Both the position numbers and the translations under genes were made by a program. The notes under the pieces were generated by a model. That model made no database searches. It was not told where the DNA came from and saw only the letters and a list, made by a program, of their open reading frames with translations. A stretch of 64,000 nucleotides of DNA from Phaseolus vulgaris (lineage: Eukaryota > Streptophyta > Magnoliopsida > Fabales > Fabaceae). The stretch is taken from positions 35,340,464 through 35,404,463 of the forward strand of contig NC_023759.2 in NCBI RefSeq assembly GCF_000499845.2, given 5' to 3'. This document shows, piece after piece, positions 46,218-58,517 of this stretch; within the stretch, counting starts at the first letter, position 1; every line of letters starts with the position of its first letter.

Positions 46218-46566
46218 TGTGAAATCAACAAGTTATTTCGATAAAAGAACCAGTTTAAAATTTGTTGATTTCTACTGTTAAAAGAAAATAGTCAATTATT
46301 TCAAAAAATCAATTAAATGTTTTTAACATATTCTTCTTATATTATCTAATCAAATTTAATTGATACAAATGTGTTCATTAAATGATCAAATTGTTTTTGC
46401 AATTATTATTGCCTTGTATAAGGATGTAATCTAATAATTGCAAACAATGAATTTCATAAGAGAGAAAAACAAAAAGGTTTTAAAAATCATTCTTGGAGAT
46501 TAAGTTTGCTTCTTGGATCATTCTTGTGTTGTAAAGAAGGTTTATGGGTTTAGATTTTAGTGTGCT

Positions 46567-46840
46567 TATTAAAGGATATGGATACAAGAGTTATAGAAGG
46601 ATGCTAATTCTTAGTTGTTTCTTTTTATAAAGGTGAATAACCTTTATTTTATCTTTGTCTGTTATAATTCTAGTATTTATTGATTGATTCTTTCTCTCTT
46701 TAGTTAGACCTAGAATAAGTGTATTGTTTGTATATATTCAGACTATTTGTTTTGATTTTAAATGAAATTATAGAAAATATATTCATTCTCATATCTTTTG
46801 CCTTCCTTTTTCTCTTTTGTTCATTTCTGTTTTATTTTAT
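46567..46840 (+). repeat. 5' LTR of copia-5
   Basis: It starts TATTAAAGGATATGG and closely matches 50672-50911 (TAGAAGGAT, GGTGAATAACCTTTATTTT, ATTGATTGATTCTTTC). The start is TA rather than the usual TG. Confidence 0.85.
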
Positions 46841-46844
46841 AATA

Positions 46845-46857
46845 TGGTATCAGAGCT
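46845..46857 (+). other. Primer-binding site of copia-5
   Basis: TGGTATCAGAGCT, the initiator-tRNA primer site of plant copia elements, a few bases after the 5' LTR. Confidence 0.9.
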
Positions 46858-46888
46858 CTGATTAGGACTCTTATTGTTATATTTATCC

Positions 46889-49800
46889 ATGGGTGAAGTT
46901 GTTGATCCCTCACAAGATCTTTGTTCACCTTACCATATTAGTTCATCGGATACTCCATCCTTGAATAGAGTTTGTTCTCTGTTATACAACAAGAGAGGCA
47001 AATTTTTGGTGATCAATTTAAGGCAATGATTGCTACTAGTAAAGAAGGTTATAAACACAATGCTACAACCTATGGCAAAGGTGGTGGATACGGAAGAGGA
47101 AGCTATGGAAGAGGATATACTTTCAAAATTTGCAGTCATTATGGAAAGATAGGGAGTACCATTGATACATGCTATAAAAAACATGGTTTTCCACCTCAGT
47201 TCAAGTTTAAAAATCAGAATCATGATCAGAGTCATACTAATGCAGTTTTTCAGAATACTAGTTTTAATAATAATGAGCATAATCATGAAGGTTCGAAGTC
47301 AGAAGTGGAGTCGCAAAAAATTGATTTTACTCCTGAACAGTATCAAACATTGTTAGCTCTTTTACAACAGGCCAAATCCAGTGGCAATGTTCCTAATCAA
47401 GTCTCTATTATTTCTTCCAACATGACAACACAAACTGGTAATAACTTTATTTCTTCCTTCAGCACTTGGATTATTGATAGTGGTGCTACTGATCACATTT
47501 GTTCATCATTAACTTATTTCACTTCATATCATCGAATTAATCCTATTTATGTCAAATTACCAAATGGAAATCAAGTCATTTCCAATTATTCTAAAACTGT
47601 TTTTCTCAATCAAAATCATGTCATAGACAATGTTTTGTATATTCCTTGTTTCAATTTTATTCTTCTTTCAATTTTAATCTTCTTTCAGTAGCAAAATTGA
47701 TTGATGATTTATCTTGTGTTATTACCTTGGACTTTAATGGTTGTCACATGCAGGACAAGAACTTCTTGAAAATAATTGGTTCAACTAAGATGCAAGATAT
47801 ACTTTATATACTTAGGATCTCATCCTATCAAAAACTTCAAATCAAACCCATCAAATATGCACATACCATCAATACTATTAATGTCAGTGCTAGTGATCTA
47901 GAAACCCTTTGGCATTTTTTATTAGGACATGTTTCTAACAAATGTATTGATTTTATAATGACTAAACTTCCTTTTGTTAAATATAACAAATAATTTGTTT
48001 GTGATGTTTGTCATTTTTCAAAACATAAAAGACTTTCATTTCCTATTAGTACATCTAAATCTAAAAAATATTTTTAATTGATTCATGTAGATGTATGGGG
48101 ACCATACTCAATACCATCTATTCAAGGTCATAAATATTTCTTGACCATAGTTGATGACTATTCGAGGTACACGTGAATTTTTCTTTTAAAACAGAAATCT
48201 GAAGTTGTCAAGACTTTGGAAAATTTTGTTATTTGTGTTCAAACACAATTTGAGATAGCAATAAAAATAATAACAAGTGATAATGGGACTGAATTTTTTA
48301 TGACTAATTTATTTGTTAACAAAGGAATAGTGCATCAAACATCATGTGCCAATACTCCACAAAAAAATTGCATAGTTGAAAGGAAACATAGTCATATATT
48401 AAATGTACAAGAGCTTTCATGATACAATCTCATTTACCCAAAATTTAGTGGTCATACTTTGTGATACATGTTGCGCATATTATAAACATGCTTCCAACAC
48501 TTATTTTAAATTATTCTTCTCATCATGAAATGCTTTACAAAACTCCACCAGATTTTAAAGGATTAAAGGTGTCAACAAACAGAAAGAAATTTGATCTGAA
48601 GGCATCAAAATGTGTTTTTATTGGTTTTAAAATGGGGACAAAAGGATGTGTTCTGTTGAAGAGTCAATCTAGAGAAATTTTTGTGTCTAGAGATGTTGTC
48701 TTTTATGAAAATATTTTTCCATATCTACTAGCAATGAAACTAACAATCCTAACATTTATGATCAAAATTTTGTTTATTGAAGATCAACCTGTCTTGAGTC
48801 AGTTATAACAAGTCATTCTTGCACCTTGTGATAATGCTAAAAATAATAGTAATAATAATTGTGAGTCACACATTGAGATTCCAAAAGAAGTTTGTTCCCA
48901 TATAGATCAAAACCCCAATGAAGATTATGACATAGAACAAAATTCTGAATTAGATCAATTTGTCTGAATGAGTAAAAGAATAAAAATACCACCTAAGTAT
49001 TTAAAGGATTATCATTGTAATCTTAATGTTTCCAATAAATTTTCGAGAGTTAAATATCCTTTGAATTTTGTTGTGTCTTATAACAATTTATCACCTTATT
49101 ACACATATTTTGTTATGTCTCTTTCTTCACATGTTGAGCCAAACACTTATTCTGAAGTTATGAAACATGACTGTTGGAGAAAAGCTATACAATGTGAGAT
49201 ATCTGCTTTAGAGTCAAATCAAACTTGGGAGACTACTCTTTTGCCTAAGGACAAAGTTGCCATAGGTTGCAAATGGGTATTCAAAATAAAATATAATATT
49301 GATGCGACAACTAAAAGGTATAAAGCAAGGTTAGTGGCAAAGAGATACACACAAAATAGAAGACATTGACTACCTTGATACTTTCTCTCCAGTAGCAAAG
49401 ATGACCACCATAAGGTTGCTTCTTTCTCTAGCTTCTATCTATAATTGGGAATTGAAACAATTAAACATAAACAATGCCTTTTTACATGGAGATTTGAAAG
49501 AAAATGTATACATGGTTGATCCTCCTGGATTGACTTCTATTCCACCAGGAAAAGTTTGTAAACTAAAAAAGGTTTTATATGGCCTTAAGCAAGCCAACAG
49601 AGAGTGGTTTGCAAATTGTCATCCTTTTTGCTTTCTATGTGATATACTTAATCTATGAATGATCATTCCTTGTTCATTAATTGTTCTAAAGGATCTTTTA
49701 TAGCATTATTGGTGTATGTGGATGATATAATATTGGCAGGAAATGATAAAGAAGAGATTGTTAGAATTAAACAAGCCTTGAATCAGACATTCAAGATTAA

Positions 49801-50640
49801 TGATCTTGGGGATTTAAGATATTTTCTTGTTCTAGAAGTAGCAAGAAGTAAGAAAAGAATAATGGTGAATCAAATGAAATATGTATTGGAATTGTTAACA
49901 GATGCAGGTCTTTTAGCCTGCAAACCTGCACTCACTCTTATTGATAATCATGAAAAATTCTCTTCTACTGGAAGTGTTCCTTTCACAGATATTCAAGCCT
50001 ACATAAGATTGATTGGAAGGCTTATGCATCTCACTAATACCCGACCTGACATAAAATTTTCTATGCAACAACTTTCTCAGTTTCTTGCTAAGTCTACAAT
50101 TGCTCACTATACTACAGCGATTAGAATTCTCAGATATATTAAAGGAACTTCAAGTCTTGGTTTATTTATCTCTTCCAACACTTCTGCTCATCTCAAAGCC
50201 TTTTGTGATAGTGATTGGGGCACCTGTAGTGATTCAAGACAATCAATGACTGACTTTAGTGTGTATCTTGAGAATTCTCTCATATCCTGGAAATCAAATA
50301 AGCAATGAACAATATCAAAGAGATCTTGTGAAACTGAATACAGGGCAATAGCCACTGTTACATGTGAAATTCAATGGTAACTTATCTTCAAGATTTCAAA
50401 GTTTCTTTTGAGCAACCATCTCTTTTATACTGTGACAATGACTCAACAAGATACATTACAGCAAATCTAGTGTTTCACGAGTGTACGAAACATATAGAAA
50501 TAGATTGTCACGTTGTTAGGGGTTAAAGAAGGGTCTCATCCATTTGCTTCCCATTTCCACCACAGAGTAACTAGCTGACATTTATACCAAAGCTTTAAGT
50601 CCTCAATCTTTCAAGAGTATTTGTTCCAAGCTGAGTCTCA
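46889..50640 (+). pseudogene. copia-5 gag-pol pseudogene with deleted gag
   Basis: The gag start at ATG 46889 gives about 20 codons, then a frame shift and loss of most of gag. The frame resumes with SVIQQERQIFG and a damaged CCHC zinc knuckle (CSHYGKIGSTIDTC). Next come the protease motif DSGATDH (about 47478), the GAG-pre-integrase region, integrase (48216-48422), RT (49170-49900; VARSK and LLVYVDDIIL, YVDD at about 49719) and RNase H (50180-50310, CDSDWGTCSDSR). Stops and frameshifts occur at 47689, 47991, 48060 and 49367, among others. It is the same family as copia-2. Confidence 0.87.
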
Positions 50641-50671
50641 TAAATGTTTGCAACCCAACTTGTGGGGGTAT

Positions 50672-50911
50672 TAAAGGATATGGATACAAGAGTTATAGAA
50701 GGATATTAATTCTTAGTTATTTCTTTTTATAGAGGTGAATAACCTTTATTTTGTCTTTGTCTGTTATGATTCTAGTATTTATTGATTGATTCTTTCTCTC
50801 TTTAGCTAGACCTAGAATAAGTGTACTGCTTGTATATATTGAGATTATTTGTTTTGATTTTAAATGAAATTATATAAGAGATATTCATTCTCATATCCTT
50901 TATCTTCCTTT
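50672..50911 (+). repeat. 3' LTR of copia-5, interrupted by copia-6
   Basis: It follows the purine tract CTTGTGGGGG and matches the 5' LTR up to ATCTTCCTTTT. The last 20 or so bases of the LTR resume at about 56874 (TTTCATT...TTTTATTATA), on the far side of copia-6. Confidence 0.7.
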
Positions 50912-51275
50912 TATTGAACACAAACGTAAGCTCTCTTTCTGTTTTATAAAACTTTGTGTTATTGAATTCATATTGCAAGTTAGGCTATATAGTTGTACAA
51001 ACTCAAAACAGAAACAAGAAAATATCACACCTGCACCCACTAATTTCATGTACTGAATCATGGGTGGTTTCCTAACAACGTGCATTAAATTATATCCCTA
51101 AAAACCAGGCCAGTAATTGACCACTTATTTGAAATAGAAAAACAACTCTACTTAATTAAATAAATTCAAAAATAACAATTGAAATTCTAACTGCTGTTAA
51201 CACCCTTTTTGTTCATCTTTGTTCTATTTTATAATAGTGCTTCCTTTGTAAAATCCAGGTTATTCAAACCTTATT
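50912..51275 (-). repeat. 3' LTR of copia-6
   Basis: 364 bases, near-identical to 56510-56873, including GAACACAAA(C/T)GTAAGC, CACCCACTAATTTCATG and TCCAGGTTATTCAAACC. Confidence 0.9.
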
Positions 51276-51336
51276 CTAACTGCTGCTAACATTCTAACTG
51301 GATGCAATTGCATTTAGTTTAATTTTGATGCTTCAA

Positions 51337-54300
51337 TTACATATTGTGAAACCTTAAGAATTGCTTCAATTTTAGGGGCTTGGTCATGAAATCAGCAACT
51401 TGATACTGTGAACTGCAGTAACTTAACTTGACAACTCCATATTTCACTAAGTCTCTTAAGAAATGAAATTTAATGACAATGTGTTTGCTCTTCCCAAGAA
51501 ACACTAGATTCTTAGATAGTTGTATAGTGGAATTGTTGTCACGCAGAATTTGTGATATGAATCCACTAGCAAAGAAGAGATGATTCTTTGACATTCTATG
51601 GACTCAACTTGAGTTGGAGATAGCTTAGGCACTTATAATAGAATTGGATCAAGGTTCTATGTTTCAAGAACTCACCAAGACTTGCACCAAACACCAAACT
51701 CATATGGAGGAGCCATCTATTGTCAATTGAACCGAACAAATTGTGTAAAAAGGCAAAAGCACCGAATAAAATGATCAAGAACAGAAATGCACCGAACAAT
51801 TAAACTAGAATTGAAGAAGAAATAACTATAAACAACCAATGAACTAAGAACCGAAGCAAAACTGGAAAATAGACTGAAATGCCGAACCAAAAAAGGAAGC
51901 TAAACATGTTTTAGGAATTTCATATGAATATGGAGATGAAAGAAAGAAGAACTTATGGAGATGGATGCTTTGGTTTGATGATCACGCCACTTAGAGAATG
52001 AAGACTCCAAGATGAGTGAGCTAGTGCCGCCACTTGAGAGAACCAAATGCACTCAAGATAAGATAAGGTGAAGGAGAAGCAAGCTCTCACAAATTCTCTC
52101 TCAAATTGAGTAGAGTTTCTCTATTACTAATTTCCAATCTGAATTTTACAAGGCAAGCACCTTTATTTATAGCTTAAGAGGTGCTGAAATGAAAAGCTAA
52201 TTAAATTCAAAATTCCCCCCAAATGACATAAAAGTGGCGCCAATCCTAGAGCATGAGGAAGGTGTGACTTCCTCTCTTAGTTTGGCACCTTCCTATTACA
52301 CCTACACCCCTCTACTAAGCTCACACCCCCCAGCTTCCTACTATTTTTCTAAACTAAAGACCTAAAGATGCTTTTACAAAAGAGGTTTCTTATGTTTCCC
52401 TCTAAGCACCTTCAAACAAAGATATTACAAAAAGAGAAAACAACCTTCCATTATTTCCTAATGCTTTGAATTGACTTCTTGTAAGCCTTTGAGGTGGGCT
52501 ACCAACTCCTTGAGCGTCTAGCACTTGAGCCTCTTCCTCTTCTTGTCCTTGAGTATTGGCCTCCATTTGGTCTTGAACTTGATCTCCATCAATTTTTGTG
52601 CTCTTCTGCTATTTAAAAAATAGTTTTTCCAATACTCTTTGAATCCAAATACACTGACATGCACATGAGGCAGCAACTATATACTAAGCTTCGGTGGTGG
52701 ACAATGATACTACTGGTTGCTTCTTTGAGGACCATGAAATTTCTCCAGAACCAAGTAAAAGTATAAATCCAAAAGTGCTTTTTTGATCATCTATATCTCC
52801 AGCAAAGTCACTATCAGTGTATGCCACAACATTTGTGTTTTCCTATTTCTTGTAGTGGATGCTCAATTCAGTTGTTCCTTTCAAGTATCTCAATATTATT
52901 TTAGTTGGAAACCAGTGAGATTCAATAGGACTGGACATAAATCTGCTGATTAAGCTGACTCCATACATTAAATCTGGCCGGGTTGTAGTCAAATACATAA
53001 GGTTGTCAACTACTTGCTTGAACATAGTTGCACTAACTTTGGTTTCAGCATAATCCTTTGACAGTCTTGTGCCTGAAACAATTAGATTTTTAACTGCATT
53101 ACAATTCTCCATACCAAAACGTGATAGCACTTCAAGAGCATATTTCCTCTTACATACAAAAACTCCATTTGAACTCTGCATAATTTCAACTCAAAGAAAA
53201 TATCTCATTCTTCCTAAATCAGACATATCAAATTCAGACGTCATAAATCTTCTAAAATCATCACACATACTGCAATCATTTCTAGTATATATTAAATCAT
53301 CCACATAAAGACTCACAATTAAAATTTTACCTCCCTCCTTTGATTTTGTAAACAATGTATGTTCACAAAGACATCTGTCAAAGCCATTACCAACTAAGTA
53401 AACCTCTATCTTCTTTTACCAAGCTCTAGGTGCTTGTTTAAGGCCATATATTGCCTTCTTTAATTTGTACACTTTGTCTTCTTCTTCCTTTTTCACAAAA
53501 CCGATGGGCTGCTGCATATAAATTTCCTCTTTAAGTTCACCGTGAAGAAAGAAACTCTTCACATCTAACTGAAAAACAGTCCAACCATATTGTGTTGCTA
53601 TTACAAGTATTATACGAATAGTATTAAGCCTAGCGACCAGAGAAAATTCTTATGTGTAATCTAGTCCATATTGTTGTGCATACCCTTTTGCCACTAGCCT
53701 TACTTTGAATTTGTCTATCTCTCCATTCTCTTTAAATTTGGTTTTAAAGATCCATTTTACCCCAATTGGCTTCATTCCTCTTGGCAAATCTGTCAGCTTT
53801 AAGTCTAATATTTCATTATGGATTCCATCTCTTTCATCATTGCATCTTTTCACTTCTGGCTTTTGATAGCTTCCTTGAATGAAATTGGATCATCTCCGGT
53901 GACCATCATTACATTTAGGTCAACATCATCTGATAGACCTTCTCCTTTTTAATAATCAATCATCCAGACCGGCTCTCTCCTATTCCTTCTAACCCTCCCT
54001 TCAACTGGAGTCTCATAATTGTAGTTGGAGCATTGGTGCCTATGGAACTGTCCACAACATCCTCTTCATTTTGTTCCTCAATTTCTTGAGCATTATTATA
54101 ATCCACAACATTCTCCTCACTTTGTTCTTCAGAGTCACTCATATATTCTTCATCTCCTCCCCAATCAAGAATGCCTTATTGGTATTCCTCATTTTGTTCC
54201 CAATGCCATCCCTTTTGTTCTTGAAATATCACATCCTTACTTATCAGTACTTTCTTGTTGACTGGAACAAACAAACGATATGCTTTGAATTCATTACTTA

Positions 54301-56240
54301 CTCCCAAAAGAACACATTGCCTGCTTTTATCATCCAATTTGACTCAATGTTGATCTGGTATGTGAACATGTGTTATACATCCAAACACTTGAAAGTAATC
54401 TACTGTTGGTTTCACTCCACTCCATGCTTCCTCAGGAGGTTTGTTCAGCACAACTGTTGTAGGACACCGATTGAGAATATGTACACACCATCTTGTAGCT
54501 TCGGGCCAGAATACCTTAGGAACTTGTCTACCAATCAACATAGAACGCACCATATTCATGATTGTTCTGTTTTTTTCTCTCAGCAACTCCATTTTGTTGA
54601 GGTGTGTAAGTTGTTGTCAACTGCATGCTTATACCTTGACCTGAAAAAATTCTCCAAATTCGTTTGAAGTAAATTCACCACCTTTATATGTTCTTAGACA
54701 AACAATGTTTATCCCAACTTCCTTTTCAATCAGGGCTTTGAAACTTTTAAAGAGTGAGAAAGTTTCAGATTTTTCATGCAAGAAGTAGACCCAAGTCTTG
54801 CGAGAAAAATCATCAATAAACATAGAATATACCTCTTGTTGCTGCTTGAAATTGGTTTGATAAGTCCACATAGGTCTGCATGAATAAGTTGAAGTTTGTT
54901 GGATGCTCTCCATAGGCTTTTACTCGGTATAGACTTTCGATGCTGCTTCCCAACCAAACAACATGTACAAAGATCTATTGTAATATTCATAGATGGCAAC
55001 CCATTTACCAATTTCTTGGATGAAAGCATTCTTAAACCATTGTAACTTAAATGACCAAGTCGATTGTGCCAAAGCTCGGAATTATGCTCTAGCTTCGCCT
55101 GAAAACATGACTTTGTTGATATCATGGTGGTTGTCAGCACAAACATCCGATTCTCCTTCATCTTAACCTCCATAATTTGTCCTCTTTCAGGATGATAAAC
55201 TTTACACTTCCCTTCCTTAATCAATATAGTCAAGCCTTTCTCTTGAAGTTGTCCCACACTTAAGAGATTATTCTTGAGTTCAAGAACATAATACCCATGT
55301 GAAATGACATGTATGACTCCATTAATATTTAATCAAAGACTTCCTTTTCCCATCACATCTATCCGAGCATCATTGCCAAGCTTTACTATATTATGAAAGT
55401 TCTCATCTAACTTTGAGAACCACTCCTTGTTACCACTCATGTGGTTACTGCATCCGGAGTCCAGAAACCATTCATCTTCCTTTTGTTGATTAACATCAAC
55501 GTGAGCCATTAGCAAAAGTCCATCCTCTTGTTCCATCGTATCTTCCACTTCATCATAATTTTTTTTTCCAAGTAGGACATTCGTATTGAAAATGTTCAAG
55601 TTTGTGACATTTGAAGCATTCAATCTCAGCTTTGTTAAATGATTGTCTCCCTCTTCCTCTACCTCGGAAAGAATCTCTACCTTTTCCTCTTCCTCTGCTT
55701 CGTCCTCCCTTATCTTAATTTGTAATTTGCAGTACTTGTTTTTCTTCTCCTTGATATGTCATTCTTTGCTCGTGAACCAAAAGACTGCTCTACAATTCGT
55801 CAATGGTCATAGTGTCCAAGTTGTTGGATTCTTCAATTGAACACACAACATAATTAAATTTAGGAATCATTGACCGCAAGATTTTTGTAGTAATGACATT
55901 CTCAAGCATGCTTTCACCACACACCTTCATGTTTTTAGCAATTTTCAAAGTACGTGCAATGTATGAGTTAACTGTCCCTCCGTCCTTCATCTGCAACATT
56001 TCAAAATCTCTCCGCAGGTCTTGTAATTGTGCTCTCTTCACTCGAGTAAAACCTTGAAATTTTTGCTTCATAGAATCCCATGTGTTTGGATGTATCATCA
56101 TTGAGGATAGTATCTAAGATTTCTCGATCAATGGCTTGATAAAGATAGTACTTTATCTTCAGATCTTTTAACCGTTGTTCTTCCATGAGTTTGAGTTCTG
56201 CTTCTGATGTAGTAGCTTTATTTTCTACTTCTGAACTCAT
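51337..56240 (-). pseudogene. copia-6 gag-pol pseudogene
   Basis: Reading leftward: gag (56240-55790, a frameshift at about 56100), zinc-knuckle region, protease DSGCSNHM (about 55465), GAG-pre-integrase (55257-54950), integrase core (54913-54344), RT (53853-52843, with GVKWIFKTKF and a decayed centre) and RNase H. RNase H is interrupted by the 51598-52610 insert and ends with DFMTKPLKLKQF at 51337. The frame is broken by several stops. The DSGCSNHM protease type separates it from copia-2/5 (DSGATDH) and copia-3/4 (DSGATNH). Confidence 0.87.
51598..52610 (-). mobile_element. Gypsy-like 3' end and LTR inserted in copia-6
   Basis: On the minus strand it starts near 52610 with a short frame rich in Gln/Glu that ends in a LTRSQFKAL-type motif, like the C-terminal end of gypsy-type pol. 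An LTR-like part follows, with TATAAATA, ending at about 51598. The LTR-like part matches 41826-42752 in inverted orientation. The host RNase H sequence continues on both sides. The exact ends are not resolved. Confidence 0.6.
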
Positions 56241-56493
56241 GTTCCCCCAACTGCCAATACTCCTTAGAACGTAGAAAATTTTCCATTAATTTTGCCCAAT
56301 GATCATAATGTCCATCAAACATGGGAATTGCACGTATTTGCTGGAATCTGCCATTTTCGCTTTTTCATTCTTCTTGGAATAATACTGATGTTGGCACACA
56401 CTTACAATTGTTTCTCTCACACTCACACTGATGTTATCAAACACTTACAACTATTCTCTCACACTCAAATTCTGGATCAGGCCCCTTATAAAG

Positions 56494-56507
56494 GAGCTCT
56501 GATACCA
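56494..56507 (-). other. Primer-binding site of copia-6
   Basis: TGGTATCAGAGCTC on the minus strand, directly inside the 5' LTR. A match to initiator methionine tRNA, as in copia-3 and copia-5. Confidence 0.9.
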
Positions 56508-56509
56508 AT

Positions 56510-56873
56510 TGTTGAACACAAATGTAAGCTTTCTCTTTGTTTTATAAAACTCTGTGTTATTGAATTCAGAATGCAAGTTAGGCTATATAGTCGTACAGAC
56601 TCAAAACATAAACAAGAAAATATCACACTTGCACCCACTAATTTCATGTACTGAATAATGGGTGGTTTCCTAACAACGTGCATTAAAGTATATCCCTAAA
56701 AAACAGGCCAGTAATTGACCACTTATTTGAAACAGAAAAATAACTCTACTTAATTAAATAAATTAAAAAATAACAATTGAAATTCTAATTGTTGTTAACA
56801 CCCTTTTTGTTCATCTTTGTTCTATTTTATAATAGTGCTTCCTTTGTAAAATCCAGGTTATTCAAACCTTATT
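56510..56873 (-). repeat. 5' LTR of copia-6
   Basis: 364 bases, partner of 50912-51275. Its inner end reads TTCAACA before the primer site. Confidence 0.9.
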
Positions 56874-57295
56874 CTTTCATTGTATTTTATTATAGCATAT
56901 TTAGATAAGGATTTTGAATTTATGTTGTGTGGTTAAGAGTGTGTGTTGTTCAAGATCAATACTCTTGATTGTATCTTTTGTAAACCTTTGTGTTTAGTGA
57001 ATTCTCAATGATTTTGCTGAAAACTAGATGTAGCTCTTGGTGTAAGAGTGAATCAGTATAAATCTCATGTGCAATTCTCTCTCTCACTCTGATATCTGTT
57101 TTGTCTATTATTTTATAGCGTTCTGCATTTAAATCAATCGGTTAAATACACGTTATATTTTGAATATATGTTTTTTATAATCGATTAAATGAAGAAATCA
57201 ATTGGTTTATTTTATTAAATTTTCAATTAACTCAAACTTTTATAAAAGAATTGAAAACGATTCATCCCTGTTATTTTATGCCATCTATTTTAACA

Positions 57296-57873
57296 AAACA
57301 ATTATTAGCTGCGCGCCAAGTACATAGTTGGAGTACTAATACTATGAAAGGTTATCGTTCTTGAAGTGCATCAAGTTATGCCTTGGTCAATGAACTCTCA
57401 ATTATCTGCAGTGCAAATGTTATATGGTCATAGAGTCGTGAAAGGTATTTCCTTGTGTTGCAGGTACAATGACATAAAGGGTAAAAGGTCAATCTCCAAT
57501 CAGCATATCAATTGTGCTGGTTTCATTGAAAATAATGTGTTAGCACAAAATTATTACAAAAATCAACCAAGTGAATTAGATATGAGTATTTAATGGAACA
57601 AATAATATGAATCTACCAAAAAATATGAATCTACCAAAAAATATTAACTTGTGCCAAATTATCCTAATTAAGAGTATAATTGAATACTTTTATAATGTTT
57701 GATTATAAATCAAATTTAATTTGTTGTTATTATAATTTTGTAAATTGAAAATATATTATAATGTAAAATTTATATATATACATACGTAAGCATGTGTTAA
57801 AATATTATCTAGATTTTGAAAAACATTATAGATTTTTTTTGGAATCATAAGATTGATGATGATATTATTAATT
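57296..57873 (+). other. Unassigned DNA with an exon-like frame
   Basis: A 75-codon frame at 57366-57593 is of complex composition (MLYGHRVVKG, INCAGFIENN) and has a TTGCAG|GT-like word at about 57460. No family is recognised and no partner exon is seen. It may be a fragment of a host gene or of a transposon ORF. The rest, to 57873, is AT-rich. Confidence 0.25.
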
Positions 57874-58215
57874 ATTATTTTCACACTCATGATCTCAGCA
57901 AATTTATTCAATACCTTTTGGACATTGGCTTTAATCCACTATAAATTCTTTTTCCGTACAACCGTCACCGTTTATTCTATTCATATTAAAACAATGCTTT
58001 CACTTTTTTGCAAGAGAAAATTATCCTTTATAAGTTCTTGACAAGATTGAATTTTAAAAAAAAATAAAAAATAGTGCACCTAACACGTAAAAAAACTAAA
58101 TTTCAAGTTACGTGATTGAGTGGAATTATATTATTCAAACTGCCACCATGCCAATTTGTTTTCGAAGCCAGTTTCTTATTTCATGACAAAATAATAATAT
58201 TTTTTTAAGTTAAAT
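57874..58215 (+). repeat. Orphan copy of the gene D upstream region
   Basis: It matches 21887-22245 collinearly, but the sequence then passes into the 5' LTR of copia-4 (from about 58228) instead of gene D's start. No dioxygenase exon follows in the window. It is either the 5' remnant of a lost paralogue whose body lies beyond the inserted elements, or an isolated promoter copy. Confidence 0.85.
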
Positions 58216-58227
58216 TAGCATTGGCGA

Positions 58228-58441
58228 GAGGTTGTTAAGGTATTATGCTCTTGTAATTTGTAAAGGTATTTATTAAAGAAATAATAATTATTAAATTATA
58301 TGTAATTAATTTAATAATTATAAAATCTCATGATTAGTATCCTACCTAATTAGATTGTAATTTGGGGAGAGAAATTCTCTATATATTTTCTATACATGAA
58401 GTGATGTAATATACACATAAGAGAATAAGAAACATCTATCA
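58228..58441 (+). repeat. 5' LTR of copia-4
   Basis: It starts TGTTAAGGTATTATG and ends CTATCA. Its 3' part matches the copia-3 LTR. A short form of about 214 bases. Confidence 0.7.
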
Positions 58442-58451
58442 TTTTCTTATA

Positions 58452-58466
58452 TGGTATGATAGCACC
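58452..58466 (+). other. Mutated primer-binding site of copia-4
   Basis: TGGTATGATAGCACC against TGGTATCAGAGCACC in copia-3: two changes in the tRNA-complementary core, so priming would be weakened. Confidence 0.8.
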
Positions 58467-58517
58467 AATCTTGGTGCCCTGACAGCCTCTCCATTTTTAT
58501 CCCCTAAATAAAAAATC

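Larger units (their letters stand above)
50912..56873 (-). mobile_element. Ty1/copia element copia-6, inserted in the LTR of copia-5
   Basis: Full-length minus-strand element with 364-base LTRs at both ends (56510-56873 is 5', 50912-51275 is 3'), an intact-looking primer site and a decayed gag-pol. A gypsy-like piece is inserted at about 51598-52610. The very similar LTRs suggest a fairly recent insertion. The target duplication (CTTTT/CTTTC) is imperfect. Confidence 0.85.
46218..57295 (+). repeat. SIRE-type LTR split by nested copia elements
   Basis: The left part 46218-46566 and right part 56894-57295 form one LTR starting TGTGAAATC and ending TTTTAACA, related to the solo LTR at 15971-17202 (shared TGTAGCTCTTGGT and the AATCAGTATAAAT / AACCAGTATAAAC word). 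The copia-5/copia-6 nest lies between them. The outer target duplication is not evident, so this copy is older or rearranged. Confidence 0.6.
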
